This document shows, piece by piece, positions 13,418-21,307 of a stretch of DNA of 35,642 nt (position 1 is the stretch's first letter; the number at the start of each line of letters is the position of its first letter). Source of the DNA: JBKPNZ01 sp046732895 (GTDB taxonomy: Bacteria; Actinomycetota; Thermoleophilia; Solirubrobacterales; 70-9); assembly GCA_046732895.1 (NCBI GenBank), contig JBKPNZ010000033.1, positions 1 to 35,642 on the forward strand, written 5' to 3'. Position numbers and translations under genes: made by a program. Below the pieces are notes generated by a model. That model saw nothing but the letters and a program-made list of their open reading frames with translations. It was not told the DNA's origin and ran no database searches.

Positions 13418-14590
13418 GTGGCCTCCCTGATCAGCTTCGACGAGGCCCTCGAGCTGGGGGCGCTCACGGACCACGACGAGATCACGCCGCTCGTCGAGCG
13501 CGCGTGGGCTGTGCGCCAGGAGCGCTTCGGCGACTCGACTGACATGTGCTCGCTCGTGAATGCCAAGTCGGGGGGCTGCGCCGAGGACTGCGGGTTCTGC
13601 GCCCAGTCCCGCTACGCCGAGGCGGACACGCCCATGCACGCGATGATGGAGCCCGAGCAGATCCTGGAGCACGCCAAGGCGGCGGAAGCGGCGGGCGCAC
13701 ACCGCTTCTGCATGGTGACCCAGGGACAGGGTCTGTCGAAACGCGACTTCGAGCGCATCCTCGAAGGCGCCCGCCTCGTCAGCGAGCAGACGAACCTCAA
13801 GCGGTGCGCGTCGATCGGCCACATCTCGCCTGACCGCGCGCGCAAGCTCGCCGACGCGGGAATCCAGCGCGTCCACCACAACGTCGAGACCGCTCGGTCG
13901 TACTACGACGAGGTCACGACGACCGTCCGCTACGAGGGACGGATGCGCACGATCGATGCGGTCAAGGAAGCGGGTCTCGAGACCTGCGTCGGCGGGATCC
14001 TCAACCTTGGCGAGACGCCCCGACAACGCGTGGAGATGGCCTTCGAGCTCGCCGAGATCAACCCGACCTCGGTGCCGATCAACCTGCTCAACCCCCGGGT
14101 CGGCACCAAGTTCGGCGACCGCGAGCTGATGGACCCGTGGGAGGTCGTCAAGTGGGTGGCGATCTTCCGGCTCATCCTTCCCGATGCGCTCTTCCGCCTG
14201 TGCGGCGGGAGGGTCGAGAACATCGGCGAGCTGCAGCCGCTCGCAGTGAAGGCGGGGCTGAACGGCGTGATGATGGGCAACTTCCTCACGACCCTGGGCG
14301 TCGAGCCCGCCGACGACCGCGCGATGTTCGAGGAGCTCGGGCTGAACGTCGCGCGGCAGTCCGACAACGGCTCGAACCCGCGGCCGGACAACCGCTCGGG
14401 CTGGCTCGACGGCGAGACTCCCGAAACGCCGATCGACGAGCTGATCGACAGCCAGGCCGAGGCGAACTTCTGGGATCCCTCGACGCAGCTGCGCGTCATC
14501 CGCAAGAAAGGCAAGCCGCCGGCCTACCCGCGGCGGCCCAGCCACGACTCGGCGAGCGCAGAGCCCGCCGACGACGCCCAGGCCGCGTGA
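13418..14590 (+). CDS. bioB: Biotin synthase
   Basis: A 390-residue radical SAM enzyme that inserts sulfur into dethiobiotin to make biotin. The [4Fe-4S]-SAM motif CAEDCGFC is at 54-61 (C54, C58, C61). MCSLVNAKSGGC just before it, HRFCMVTQGQG, and RVHHNVETARSYYDEV are all BioB hallmarks, as is INLLNPRVGTKF. The product is longer than the E. coli enzyme (346): about 55 extra C-terminal residues, rich in Pro, Asp and Ala after NFWDPSTQLRVIRKKG, look unstructured. The GTG start follows a -10 box, and the stop overlaps bioF in GTGA. It leads the bioB-bioF-x-bioD operon. Confidence 0.95.
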   Translation: MASLISFDEALELGALTDHDEITPLVERAWAVRQERFGDSTDMCSLVNAKSGGCAEDCGFCAQSRYAEADTPMHAMMEPEQILEHAKAAEAAGAHRFCMVTQGQGLSKRDFERILEGARLVSEQTNLKRCASIGHISPDRARKLADAGIQRVHHNVETARSYYDEVTTTVRYEGRMRTIDAVKEAGLETCVGGILNLGETPRQRVEMAFELAEINPTSVPINLLNPRVGTKFGDRELMDPWEVVKWVAIFRLILPDALFRLCGGRVENIGELQPLAVKAGLNGVMMGNFLTTLGVEPADDRAMFEELGLNVARQSDNGSNPRPDNRSGWLDGETPETPIDELIDSQAEANFWDPSTQLRVIRKKGKPPAYPRRPSHDSASAEPADDAQAA

Positions 14591-15798
14591 GCGACGTCGC
14601 CAAACGCCTCGACGAGCTGCGCCGCGCGGGCCTGCACCGGCGCTTGCGTGTGATCGAGGGGCCACAGGGGCCGCGCGTGTTGCTCGACGGCGCCGAGGTG
14701 ATGCTGCTCTGCTCGAACAACTACCTCGGACTCGCCGACCACCCTCGCGTGCGCCAGGCGGCTGCTGACGCGGCCGAGCGCTACGGCGCGGGCGCCGGTG
14801 CATCCCGCCTCGTCTCGGGAACGATGACCATCCACCGCCGGCTCGAGCAGCGGCTCGCCGAATTCCATGGGAAGCAGGCGGCGCTGCTCTTCGGCTCGGG
14901 CTACCTGGCCAACTCGGGCACCGTGGCGGCTCTGGCGAGGCGCGGCGAGGTCGTCTTCTCCGACGAGCTGAACCACGCGAGCATCATCGACGGCTGCCGG
15001 CTCTCGCGCGCGGAGTCGGTCGTCTATCGCCACCGCGACACCGAGCACCTGGCGTGGGCCCTGGAGCGGGCCGGCAAGCGCGCGAGCCTGATCGTGACCG
15101 ACGCTGTCTTCTCGATGGACGGCGACGTGGCTCCGATCGGCGAGCTTGCGGCGCTCGCCAACCGTCACAGGTGCCGTCTGATGGTCGATGAGGCGCACGC
15201 GGTCGGCGCGCTCGGTCACGGCGGCCGGGGCGCGGTGGCAGCGGCCGGAATGATCGAGCAGGTCGACATCCTGGTCGGCACCCTGGGGAAGGCTCTCGGC
15301 AGCTACGGCGCGTACGTCTGCGCCCGCCCTGAGATCGTGGACCTGCTCGTGAACACGGCGCGACCCTTCATCTTCTCTACGGCCCCTCCCCCGCCGGCGA
15401 TCGGCGCCGCCACGGCGGCGCTGCAGATCCTCGCGGGCCGTCCCGGCCTCGCCGAGCAGCTGCGACGCAACGGAGCCACGCTGCGTGAAGCACTCGGCCA
15501 GTACGGGCTCTCGCCGGGCCCGTCGCGTACGCAGATCGTGCCGCTGATCGTCGGTGATCCCCGCCACGCGATGGCGCTGTGCGAGCGGTCCCTCGAGGGC
15601 GGAGTCTTCGCCCAGGCGATCCGGCCGCCCACGGTCCCGGCGGGCAGCTCGCGCCTGCGCCTCGCGGTCATGGCGACCCACCGGGCGGACGAGCTTCGGG
15701 CCGCCGCCCGGGTGATCGGCCGCTCCGCTCGCGAGCTTGGGCTGGAGGGCGCCGCCTCGGTGATGGCCCGAGGCGACGGCCTCGGTCGCGCCGCCTGA
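14587..15798 (+). CDS. bioF: 8-amino-7-oxononanoate synthase
   Basis: A 403-residue fold-type I PLP enzyme that condenses a pimeloyl thioester with alanine to give 8-amino-7-oxononanoate, the first step of the biotin ring pathway. SNNYLGLADHPRV, GSGYLANSGTVAAL, the PLP aspartate in DEAHAVGALG (D201) and the Schiff-base lysine K235 in GTLGKALGSYGAY are all present. The closely related 2-amino-3-ketobutyrate ligase and serine palmitoyltransferase share these motifs; the bioB and bioD neighbours decide the call. The GTG at 14587 overlaps the bioB stop by four bases. The C-terminal 20 residues are a loose extension. Confidence 0.93.
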   Translation: MSDVAKRLDELRRAGLHRRLRVIEGPQGPRVLLDGAEVMLLCSNNYLGLADHPRVRQAAADAAERYGAGAGASRLVSGTMTIHRRLEQRLAEFHGKQAALLFGSGYLANSGTVAALARRGEVVFSDELNHASIIDGCRLSRAESVVYRHRDTEHLAWALERAGKRASLIVTDAVFSMDGDVAPIGELAALANRHRCRLMVDEAHAVGALGHGGRGAVAAAGMIEQVDILVGTLGKALGSYGAYVCARPEIVDLLVNTARPFIFSTAPPPPAIGAATAALQILAGRPGLAEQLRRNGATLREALGQYGLSPGPSRTQIVPLIVGDPRHAMALCERSLEGGVFAQAIRPPTVPAGSSRLRLAVMATHRADELRAAARVIGRSARELGLEGAASVMARGDGLGRAA

Positions 15799-15804
15799 GC
15801 GCGC

Positions 15805-16419
15805 ATGCGCCTCGACCAGCTCCGGCCGGGGCTCTGGCGGTGGGTTGCCTCGCACCCCGGCTGGAGGCCCGGCGCCAAGCCTGAGTCGCCCGCGGACTGG
15901 CCGGAGCAGGTCGGCTGCGTCGCTGTGCGCCTGCCGGTTGGCTTCGCGTTCATCGATCCACTCCTTCCGCAAGAGGACCAGGAGGCCTTCTGGGCCGAGG
16001 TGGACGCGCTCGTTGCCGGGGCGGCGCGAGTCTGGGTGCTCACCACGATTCAGTTTCACCGCCGCAACCGCGACGACTTCGCCGCGCGCTACGACGCTTC
16101 GACCTCCCGCGCGAAGGCGCAGTTGCCCGAAGGCATCGAGCCGATTCCCATCCGAGGCGCCGGCGAGACGATGTTCTGGCTGCCCGAGCACCGTGCGCTC
16201 CTCACCGGGGATCGGATCATGGGGGACGGGCGCGGCGGCCTGCGGATGTGCCCTGAGTCCTGGCTCGGCTACCTCGGGAGCGGCATCGGTCTCGACGGCC
16301 TGCGCGAGGCGCTGGCGCCGCTGCTCGAGCTTCCGGTCGAGGCGGTCATCGTCTCCCATGGGGAGCCGGTTCTGGAGGGCGCGCGCACCGCTCTGCGTCG
16401 CGCCGTCAGGGGTGCATGA
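15805..16419 (+). CDS. MBL-like protein of unknown role in the biotin operon
   Basis: A 204-residue protein between bioF and bioD, six bases after the former and one base before the latter. It looks like a reduced metallo-beta-lactamase fold. GFAFIDPLLPQED resembles the early strand that precedes the metal site, RALLTGDRIMGDG the Asp ligand, and VIVSHGEPVL the last His. The central HxHxDH motif is absent; TTIQFHRRN stands in its place with a single His. It therefore probably does not bind two zincs in the usual way. In other bacteria this operon position can hold a pimeloyl-ester hydrolase, but those are alpha/beta hydrolases with a GxSxG, which is missing here. Confidence 0.7.
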   Translation: MRLDQLRPGLWRWVASHPGWRPGAKPESPADWPEQVGCVAVRLPVGFAFIDPLLPQEDQEAFWAEVDALVAGAARVWVLTTIQFHRRNRDDFAARYDASTSRAKAQLPEGIEPIPIRGAGETMFWLPEHRALLTGDRIMGDGRGGLRMCPESWLGYLGSGIGLDGLREALAPLLELPVEAVIVSHGEPVLEGARTALRRAVRGA

Positions 16420-16420
16420 G

Positions 16421-17077
16421 ATGAGGGGAATCTTCATCACCGGCACCGGAACGGAGGTTGGGAAGACGGTCGTCGCCGCGGTCGTGGCGCGGACGTGCGC
16501 GGCTCAGGGCGAGCGGGTCGCGGTCTTCAAGCCGGCGGTCAGCGGCCTTGACGAGGTCCCGGCCGGCGCGGCGGACCACGAGCTGCTGCGGCTCGCGGCC
16601 GGCAGCGACCAGACCGACGACGAGATCGCCCCCTACCGGTTCGGGCCGCCGGTCTCGCCGCACCTCGGCGCGGACCTCGCCGGGGACGAGATCGATCCCG
16701 CCAGTTTGGTCTCCCAGGCGCGACGGGCCGCGGAGGGTGCCGACGTGCTGGTGTGCGAGGGAGTCGGCGGCTTCCTCGTGCCGTTGACGCTCGGTTACCT
16801 CGTGCGCGACTTCGCGCGCGACCTGGGGCTCTCGGTCGGGATCGCGGCGAGTGCCGGCCTCGGCACGATCAACCACGCCCTCTTGACGATCGAGTCGGTG
16901 CGATCCGTCGGGCTGGAGATTGCCGCTGTGGTGCTGACGCCCTGGCCCGACGCGCCGGGAGACGTCGAGCGCTCCAACCGCGAGGCGGTCGCGCGCCTGG
17001 GCGGGGTCCGGGTCGAGGTGCTTCCGCACCTCGACCTTCGCGCGCCCGACACCTGGCCGGCGCTCGAGCTGGTCTGA
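16421..17077 (+). CDS. bioD: Dethiobiotin synthetase
   Basis: A 218-residue ATP-dependent ligase that closes the ureido ring of dethiobiotin from diaminopelargonate and CO2. The P-loop GTGTEVGKT is at 8-16. VAVFKPAVSG and VCEGVGGFLVPL carry the Mg and substrate residues seen in BioD, and VGIAASAGLGTINHALLTIE follows. The ATG at 16421 comes one base after the stop of the MBL-like gene, so translation is coupled. It ends the plus-strand bio operon, with only six bases before the convergent MFS gene. Confidence 0.93.
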   Translation: MRGIFITGTGTEVGKTVVAAVVARTCAAQGERVAVFKPAVSGLDEVPAGAADHELLRLAAGSDQTDDEIAPYRFGPPVSPHLGADLAGDEIDPASLVSQARRAAEGADVLVCEGVGGFLVPLTLGYLVRDFARDLGLSVGIAASAGLGTINHALLTIESVRSVGLEIAAVVLTPWPDAPGDVERSNREAVARLGGVRVEVLPHLDLRAPDTWPALELV

Positions 17078-17083
17078 AGGGCG

Positions 17084-18580
17084 CTACGCAACGGTCTTGT
17101 GGGCCGTGGCGAGCTCGCCCGTTGCCAACTCGCCGCCGGGACTGGCCGGCGCCTCCGCGGTGACCGGAGCGGTCTGACGCGCACTTGCCTTCCCGCGGAT
17201 CAAGACCGCGGCGATGATCGCGCCCGTGAAGGCGACGCCCGTTGCGACCCACATCGAGCTCGAGAACGCGTCGACGAAGGCGGCGGGATCGCGCGTGCCC
17301 GAGGGGGCGATGCCCTGGAAGACGGCGCCGATCACGGCGACGCCAAGCGTGCCCCCGATCATGCGGCTCATCGACAGGATCCCGGACGCGATGCCCGCCT
17401 TCGTTTCGACGACGGCGTTCATCGCCGCCGTGGACATCGGCGACATCACCAGGGACATGCCCAGGCCCATCAGGACGAACGACGGCCAGATATCCGCGTA
17501 GGTCGTGTTCACGTCGATCGTCGTCAGCCAGTACAGGGCGGCCGACACAAGGACCAGGCCGCTCGTGATCAGCCAGCGCGCACCGAGGCGATCTGTGAGA
17601 CGCCCGGCGACGGGCGCGAAGGCGACGATCATCAGCGTCGCGGGCAGGAACCTCACGCCGGCCTCGAGTGGTGACAGGCCCAGGATGTCCTGCATGTAGA
17701 GCGCGATGAAGAAGAACTGGGCCAGCATCGCGAAAGTGACCACGAGCGCCACGAGGTTCGAGCCGACGAAGTTGCGGCTGGCGAACAGGCGGAACTCGAC
17801 CATCGGCGCCGGCACGCGGAGCTCGACCGCGACGAAGGCGGCCAGCATGACCACGGAGCCCCCGAGCAGCAGGACGATCGGCGTGGAGCCCCAGCCCCAG
17901 GAGTTGGCCTCGATCAGAGCGAGTACCAGCGCCGTGAGCCCGGCGGTCAGTGTCCCGACGCCGAGGTAATCGACCTCGCGGCCGACCGTCTCGTCGCGCG
18001 ACTCCTCGACGGCGAACAGGGTCGTCACGATCGCGGCAACGGCCACCGGGATGTTGAGGTAGAAGATCGCCCGCCAGGAAACGTGCTCAGTGAGGAGCCC
18101 GCCCACCACCGGACCGATGGCGAGCGCCAATGCGGAAACGCCGGCCCACGTGCCGATCGCCTTGCCGCGCTCGTGTGGTTCGAAGACGTTCGTGACGATT
18201 GAGAGCGTCGCCGGCATCATGAATGCGGCGCCAACGCCCTGGACCACACGGCTTGCCACCAGCCACCCAGCGCTCGGGGCGAGGCCCGCCGTTGCGGAGG
18301 AGACGGCGAAGAGGCTCACGCCGATCAGGAAGCCGCGTCGCCGCCCGAAGATGTCGCCCAGGCGGCCGCCCGTCGCAAGGAGAACGGCGAAGCTGAGCGT
18401 GTAGGCGTTGATCGTCCACTCGAGGTTCGAGAGGCTCGTGTGGAGGTCGTTCTGGATCGAAGGCAGGGCGACGTTCACGACCGTGTTGTCGAGCATGATC
18501 ATGAACAGCGCGAAGCACATCGCGCCGAGCGTCCACCACTTGGCGTTCGCGTCGGTGATCAGGTGGCGATATCGGGTCAC
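17084..18580 (-). CDS. MFS drug efflux transporter, DHA2 (EmrB/QacA) type
   Basis: A 498-residue membrane protein with about 14 hydrophobic helices, the number for the DHA2 class. MLDNTVVNVALPSIQ in helix 1 carries the class motif D1, GGRLGDIFGRRRG is motif A between helices 2 and 3, and GPVVGGLLTEHVSWRAIFYLN is motif C, the antiporter signature. It should exchange protons for a hydrophobic drug or metabolite at the cytoplasmic membrane. Its GTG start overlaps the stop of the MarR gene by four bases, so the regulator precedes it in one operon. It lies between bioD and bioA, which may be chance. Confidence 0.9.
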   Translation of the reverse strand: MTRYRHLITDANAKWWTLGAMCFALFMIMLDNTVVNVALPSIQNDLHTSLSNLEWTINAYTLSFAVLLATGGRLGDIFGRRRGFLIGVSLFAVSSATAGLAPSAGWLVASRVVQGVGAAFMMPATLSIVTNVFEPHERGKAIGTWAGVSALALAIGPVVGGLLTEHVSWRAIFYLNIPVAVAAIVTTLFAVEESRDETVGREVDYLGVGTLTAGLTALVLALIEANSWGWGSTPIVLLLGGSVVMLAAFVAVELRVPAPMVEFRLFASRNFVGSNLVALVVTFAMLAQFFFIALYMQDILGLSPLEAGVRFLPATLMIVAFAPVAGRLTDRLGARWLITSGLVLVSAALYWLTTIDVNTTYADIWPSFVLMGLGMSLVMSPMSTAAMNAVVETKAGIASGILSMSRMIGGTLGVAVIGAVFQGIAPSGTRDPAAFVDAFSSSMWVATGVAFTGAIIAAVLIRGKASARQTAPVTAEAPASPGGELATGELATAHKTVA

Positions 18581-19101
18581 TTGAAGGCTCTCTTTCGATG
18601 GGTGCGGTAGATGTCGGCGATGTCGTCGCGCTCGAGCAGCACCTCGAGGGCGGCCTCGAGCTTGCGTCGCTCGTCCGCCGCGAGGGTCTCGACGAAGCGC
18701 TCCAGGCCGGCGAGGCGCGCGGCCATGAGCTCGTCGGCGATCTTCTGGCCGTCAGCCGTCAGCGAAACGCGGCGGACCCGGCGATCGTCCGGATCCTCGA
18801 CCCGGGTCGCCAAGGCCCGCTTGACGAGCCCGTCGACGGCGCGGCTTGCGGAGGCCAGCGAGATGCCGAGCTTCTCGGCCACGAGCTTCACGGTCGCCGG
18901 TTCCGAGTCGACGTGACTGGAGAGGGTGACCAGCGCCTTCATCTGCGTGAAACCGAGGCCGGTCTCGTCGATGGCGCGGATCACCGAGCCGCCGTCCGAG
19001 CCGAAGCTGCACAGCATCAGGGAACCCAGGCGCAGAGCGAGCTCGCGGTCACTGGTCGCCGCGCGACTCCCCTTGCTCTTGGTCTTGGTCGCTGCTTCCA
19101 C
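18577..19101 (-). CDS. MarR-family transcriptional regulator
   Basis: A 174-residue winged-helix protein. The recognition region reads ATVKLVAEKLGISLASASRA, then the wing VEDPDDRRVRRVSLTADGQK with the DxR signature of MarR proteins. About 30 basic residues precede the fold. MarR dimers usually repress their own operon until a small molecule binds. The GTG at 19101 starts an operon with the MFS exporter. The upstream sequence has the half-palindrome TTGC, six bases, then GCAA (19113-19126) over the probable promoter, a candidate operator. Confidence 0.9.
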   Translation of the reverse strand: MEAATKTKSKGSRAATSDRELALRLGSLMLCSFGSDGGSVIRAIDETGLGFTQMKALVTLSSHVDSEPATVKLVAEKLGISLASASRAVDGLVKRALATRVEDPDDRRVRRVSLTADGQKIADELMAARLAGLERFVETLAADERRKLEAALEVLLERDDIADIYRTHRKRAFK

Positions 19102-19112
19102 TGAAGGAATTA

Positions 19113-19126
19113 TTGCAAAAGCGCAA
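19113..19126 (-). promoter_or_regulatory. Candidate MarR operator upstream of MarR/MFS operon
   Basis: TTGCAAAAGCGCAA has TTGC and GCAA as inverted arms. The overlapping AT-rich AATAAT just beside it, on the minus strand, could be the -10 box seven bases from the GTG. The 112-base divergent gap also serves bioA. Confidence 0.35.
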
Positions 19127-19213
19127 GCATTTCACCAGTGCAAGTGTGTGACGTCGGTCACAGAACGACCTCAGGGGTTCCGCCGCGCCGCGGGCTAGGG
19201 TCGTCGGTGGCTC

Positions 19214-20557
19214 ATGGATTCGGTTGGGGAGCTCGATCAGCGACACCTCTGGCACCCCTTCACCCAGCAGCGCGACTGGGCTGCCGAGCCGCCCCTCGTG
19301 ATCGAGCGGGGCGAGGGAACGGACCTGATCGACGACGGTGGACGCCGCTACATCGACGGCGTCTCGTCGCTGTGGTGCAACGTCCACGGGCACCGTCATC
19401 CCGTGATCGATGCGGCGGTGCGAGAGCAGCTCGACCGCGTTGCGCATTCGACGATGCTCGGGCTGACGCACCCCGCGGCCGCCGAGCTCGCGGGCGGGCT
19501 CGTCGAGCTCGCCCCACCGGGCCTGGAGCGGGTCTTCTACTCCGACTCCGGGTCGACCGCCACCGAGATCGCGCTGAAGATGGCCTTCCAGTACTGGCAG
19601 CAGCGAGAAGGCGGGTCCGGGCGGACCTCCTTCGTCTGCCTGAACGACGGCTACCACGGGGACACGCTCGGGGCGGTGTCGGTCGGCGGGATCGATCTGT
19701 TCCACTCGGCCTATGGGCCGCTGCTCTTCGATGCGCACCATGTCGAGCCGGGCAAGGCCGACGAGCTCAGGGCGGTGCTTGAGCTGCACGAGGGCGAGAT
19801 CGCCGCGGTGATCGTCGAGCCGCTCGTCCAGGGCGCGGCCGGGATCCGGGTGCAGCCTCCCGGCTACCTGCGCGCCGTGCGTGATCTGTGCGACCGCCAC
19901 GATGTCCTGCTGATCTGCGACGAGGTCGCCACCGGGTTTGGGCGCACCGGCACGATGTTCGCGTGTGAGCAGGAGCGCGTGGCCCCCGACTTCCTCTGCC
20001 TGGGGAAGGGACTGACGGGCGGCTACCTGCCGCTTGCGGCAACCCTCGCGACGGAGCGCATCTATGAGGGCTTCTTCGGCGCGCACGAGCAGTACCGCAC
20101 GTTCTTCCACGGCCACACGTTCACCGGCAACCCGCTCGCGTGCGCGGCCGGGCTGGCCAGCCTCGAGGTGTTCGAGCGTGAGTCCACCCTGCTGCGCCTG
20201 CAGCCCAAGATCCGCCTGCTCGGCGAGCTCCTGGGGGAGGTCGCGGCGATGCCCGAGGTCGCCGAGGTCCGCGGGCGCGGCTTCATGGTCGGGATCGATC
20301 TCGGCGAGCACGATCCCGCCCTGCGAATGGGGCACCGGGTGACGCTCGAGGCGCGCGAGCGCGGGGCGATCATCAGACCGCTGGGCGACACGATGGTCCT
20401 GATGCCACCACTGGCGATCTCGAAGGAGGACCTGCGGCGGTTGGTGGAGATCACGGCGGAGTCGATTCGGGCGGCGGTGGGCTCGGAGGGAGCGGAGCAC
20501 GAACGACGGGCACCCAGGGAAGCGGTCCCGGCCGCATCGCTTCCCGCCGCGGCATAG
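19214..20557 (+). CDS. bioA: Adenosylmethionine-8-amino-7-oxononanoate aminotransferase
   Basis: A 447-residue class III aminotransferase that makes 7,8-diaminononanoate with SAM as amino donor, the step between BioF and BioD. It opens RHLWHPFTQQRDW, which is specific to BioA. The PLP aspartate is D236 in LICDEVATGFGRTG and the Schiff-base lysine is K265 in CLGKGLTGGYLPLA; YGPLLFDAHH and GHTFTGNPLACAAG also fit. The gene is separated from the bioB-F-D operon by the inverted MarR/MFS pair. A TAGGGT lies 12 bases before the ATG. A tail of about 30 residues after the fold is Ala- and Glu-rich. Confidence 0.94.
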   Translation: MDSVGELDQRHLWHPFTQQRDWAAEPPLVIERGEGTDLIDDGGRRYIDGVSSLWCNVHGHRHPVIDAAVREQLDRVAHSTMLGLTHPAAAELAGGLVELAPPGLERVFYSDSGSTATEIALKMAFQYWQQREGGSGRTSFVCLNDGYHGDTLGAVSVGGIDLFHSAYGPLLFDAHHVEPGKADELRAVLELHEGEIAAVIVEPLVQGAAGIRVQPPGYLRAVRDLCDRHDVLLICDEVATGFGRTGTMFACEQERVAPDFLCLGKGLTGGYLPLAATLATERIYEGFFGAHEQYRTFFHGHTFTGNPLACAAGLASLEVFERESTLLRLQPKIRLLGELLGEVAAMPEVAEVRGRGFMVGIDLGEHDPALRMGHRVTLEARERGAIIRPLGDTMVLMPPLAISKEDLRRLVEITAESIRAAVGSEGAEHERRAPREAVPAASLPAAA

Positions 20558-20618
20558 ACCACGACCCACCTGAAGCAAAACCGGCACGGGGGGAGGGCAA
20601 GCCGGGGGGATATGGCTC

Positions 20619-20641
20619 TTGCGTCCATATACAGGACGCAA
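20619..20641. promoter_or_regulatory. Inverted repeat between bioA and the sigma factor gene
   Basis: TTGCGTCC and GGACGCAA form perfect 8-base arms around ATATACA, with a further half copy ACGTCC at 20641-20646. It lies 62 bases after bioA and about 90 before the sigma factor -10 box. It could be an operator, or a terminator hairpin lacking a T tract. Confidence 0.4.
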
Positions 20642-20729
20642 CGTCCATAACCCCCTCCGACGCTCCCCCAAGTGCGCGCTTCGAGGCCGCGCGGCCGCCG
20701 CCCCTTTGCGGGCCTCGGCAAAGCGCCGA

Positions 20730-20735
20730 TACTGT
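20730..20735 (+). promoter_or_regulatory. Leaderless-type -10 box of the ECF sigma gene
   Basis: TACTGT lies five bases before ATG 20741, which supports this start over an in-frame ATG further upstream at 20672. Confidence 0.45.
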
Positions 20736-20740
20736 CTGTG

Positions 20741-21307
20741 ATGGATCTCCGCTGGCGCCGTAGTACAGGCGTGGAGCAAACGCTCGCCGCACCAGCAGGC
20801 GCGATCCCAAGCGAGGCCGATGCCGCCTTCGAGGCGCTCTACCGGCAGTCGCGGGATGACGTCTACGCCTACGTCGCCGGCCTCCTGCGTGACCGTCACG
20901 CTGCGGAGGACGTGACGGCGCTCGCCTTCGAGCGCGCCTACCGCAAGCGCCGCTCCTTCAACCCCAAGCGAGGCTCGCATCGGGCATGGCTGTTCGGAAT
21001 CGCGCGAAATGCGGCGCTCGACGAGCTGCGACGGCGCAGGCGCCACACCGAGCTCGTGACGGACGCCGCCGACGAGAACGCGATCCCCGCTGACGAGGCC
21101 GCCGACGTCGCCATCCGCCGCGCCGCCCTGCGCGAGGCGATGGCGGGGCTCACCGCCCGCGACCGCGAGCTCGTGGCGCTCAAGTTCTTCGCCGGCCTGA
21201 CCAACCCCGAGATCGCCGCGGTCATCGGGACGACCGAATCGAACGCCGGCACCAAGCTGCACCGAGTGATCCAGAAATTGAGGAGGGCCTGCGATGACGC
21301 AGCCTGA
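20741..21307 (+). CDS. ECF-type RNA polymerase sigma factor
   Basis: A 188-residue group 4 sigma-70 protein. Region 2 is FEALYRQSRDDVYAYVAGLLRDRHAAEDVTALAFERAY (about 30-67), with the core-binding and -10 recognition helices. Region 4 is LTARDRELVALKFFAGLTNPEIAAVIGTTESNAGTKLHR, a helix-turn-helix for the -35 element. Region 3 is absent, as expected for the class. It would redirect transcription under a membrane-sensed signal. The next gene overlaps it by 14 bases and encodes a membrane protein with a cytoplasmic N-terminus, which probably acts as its anti-sigma partner. The target regulon is unknown. Confidence 0.9.
   Translation: MDLRWRRSTGVEQTLAAPAGAIPSEADAAFEALYRQSRDDVYAYVAGLLRDRHAAEDVTALAFERAYRKRRSFNPKRGSHRAWLFGIARNAALDELRRRRRHTELVTDAADENAIPADEAADVAIRRAALREAMAGLTARDRELVALKFFAGLTNPEIAAVIGTTESNAGTKLHRVIQKLRRACDDAA

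Noticed and set aside
13403..14803. A 466-codon minus-strand frame opposite bioB
   Set aside because: Repetitive Arg/Gly composition with no recognised fold, while bioB on the other strand has all its motifs.
14524..16446. A 640-codon minus-strand frame opposite bioF
   Set aside because: No domain or start signal, and composition typical of antisense frames; bioF is unambiguous.
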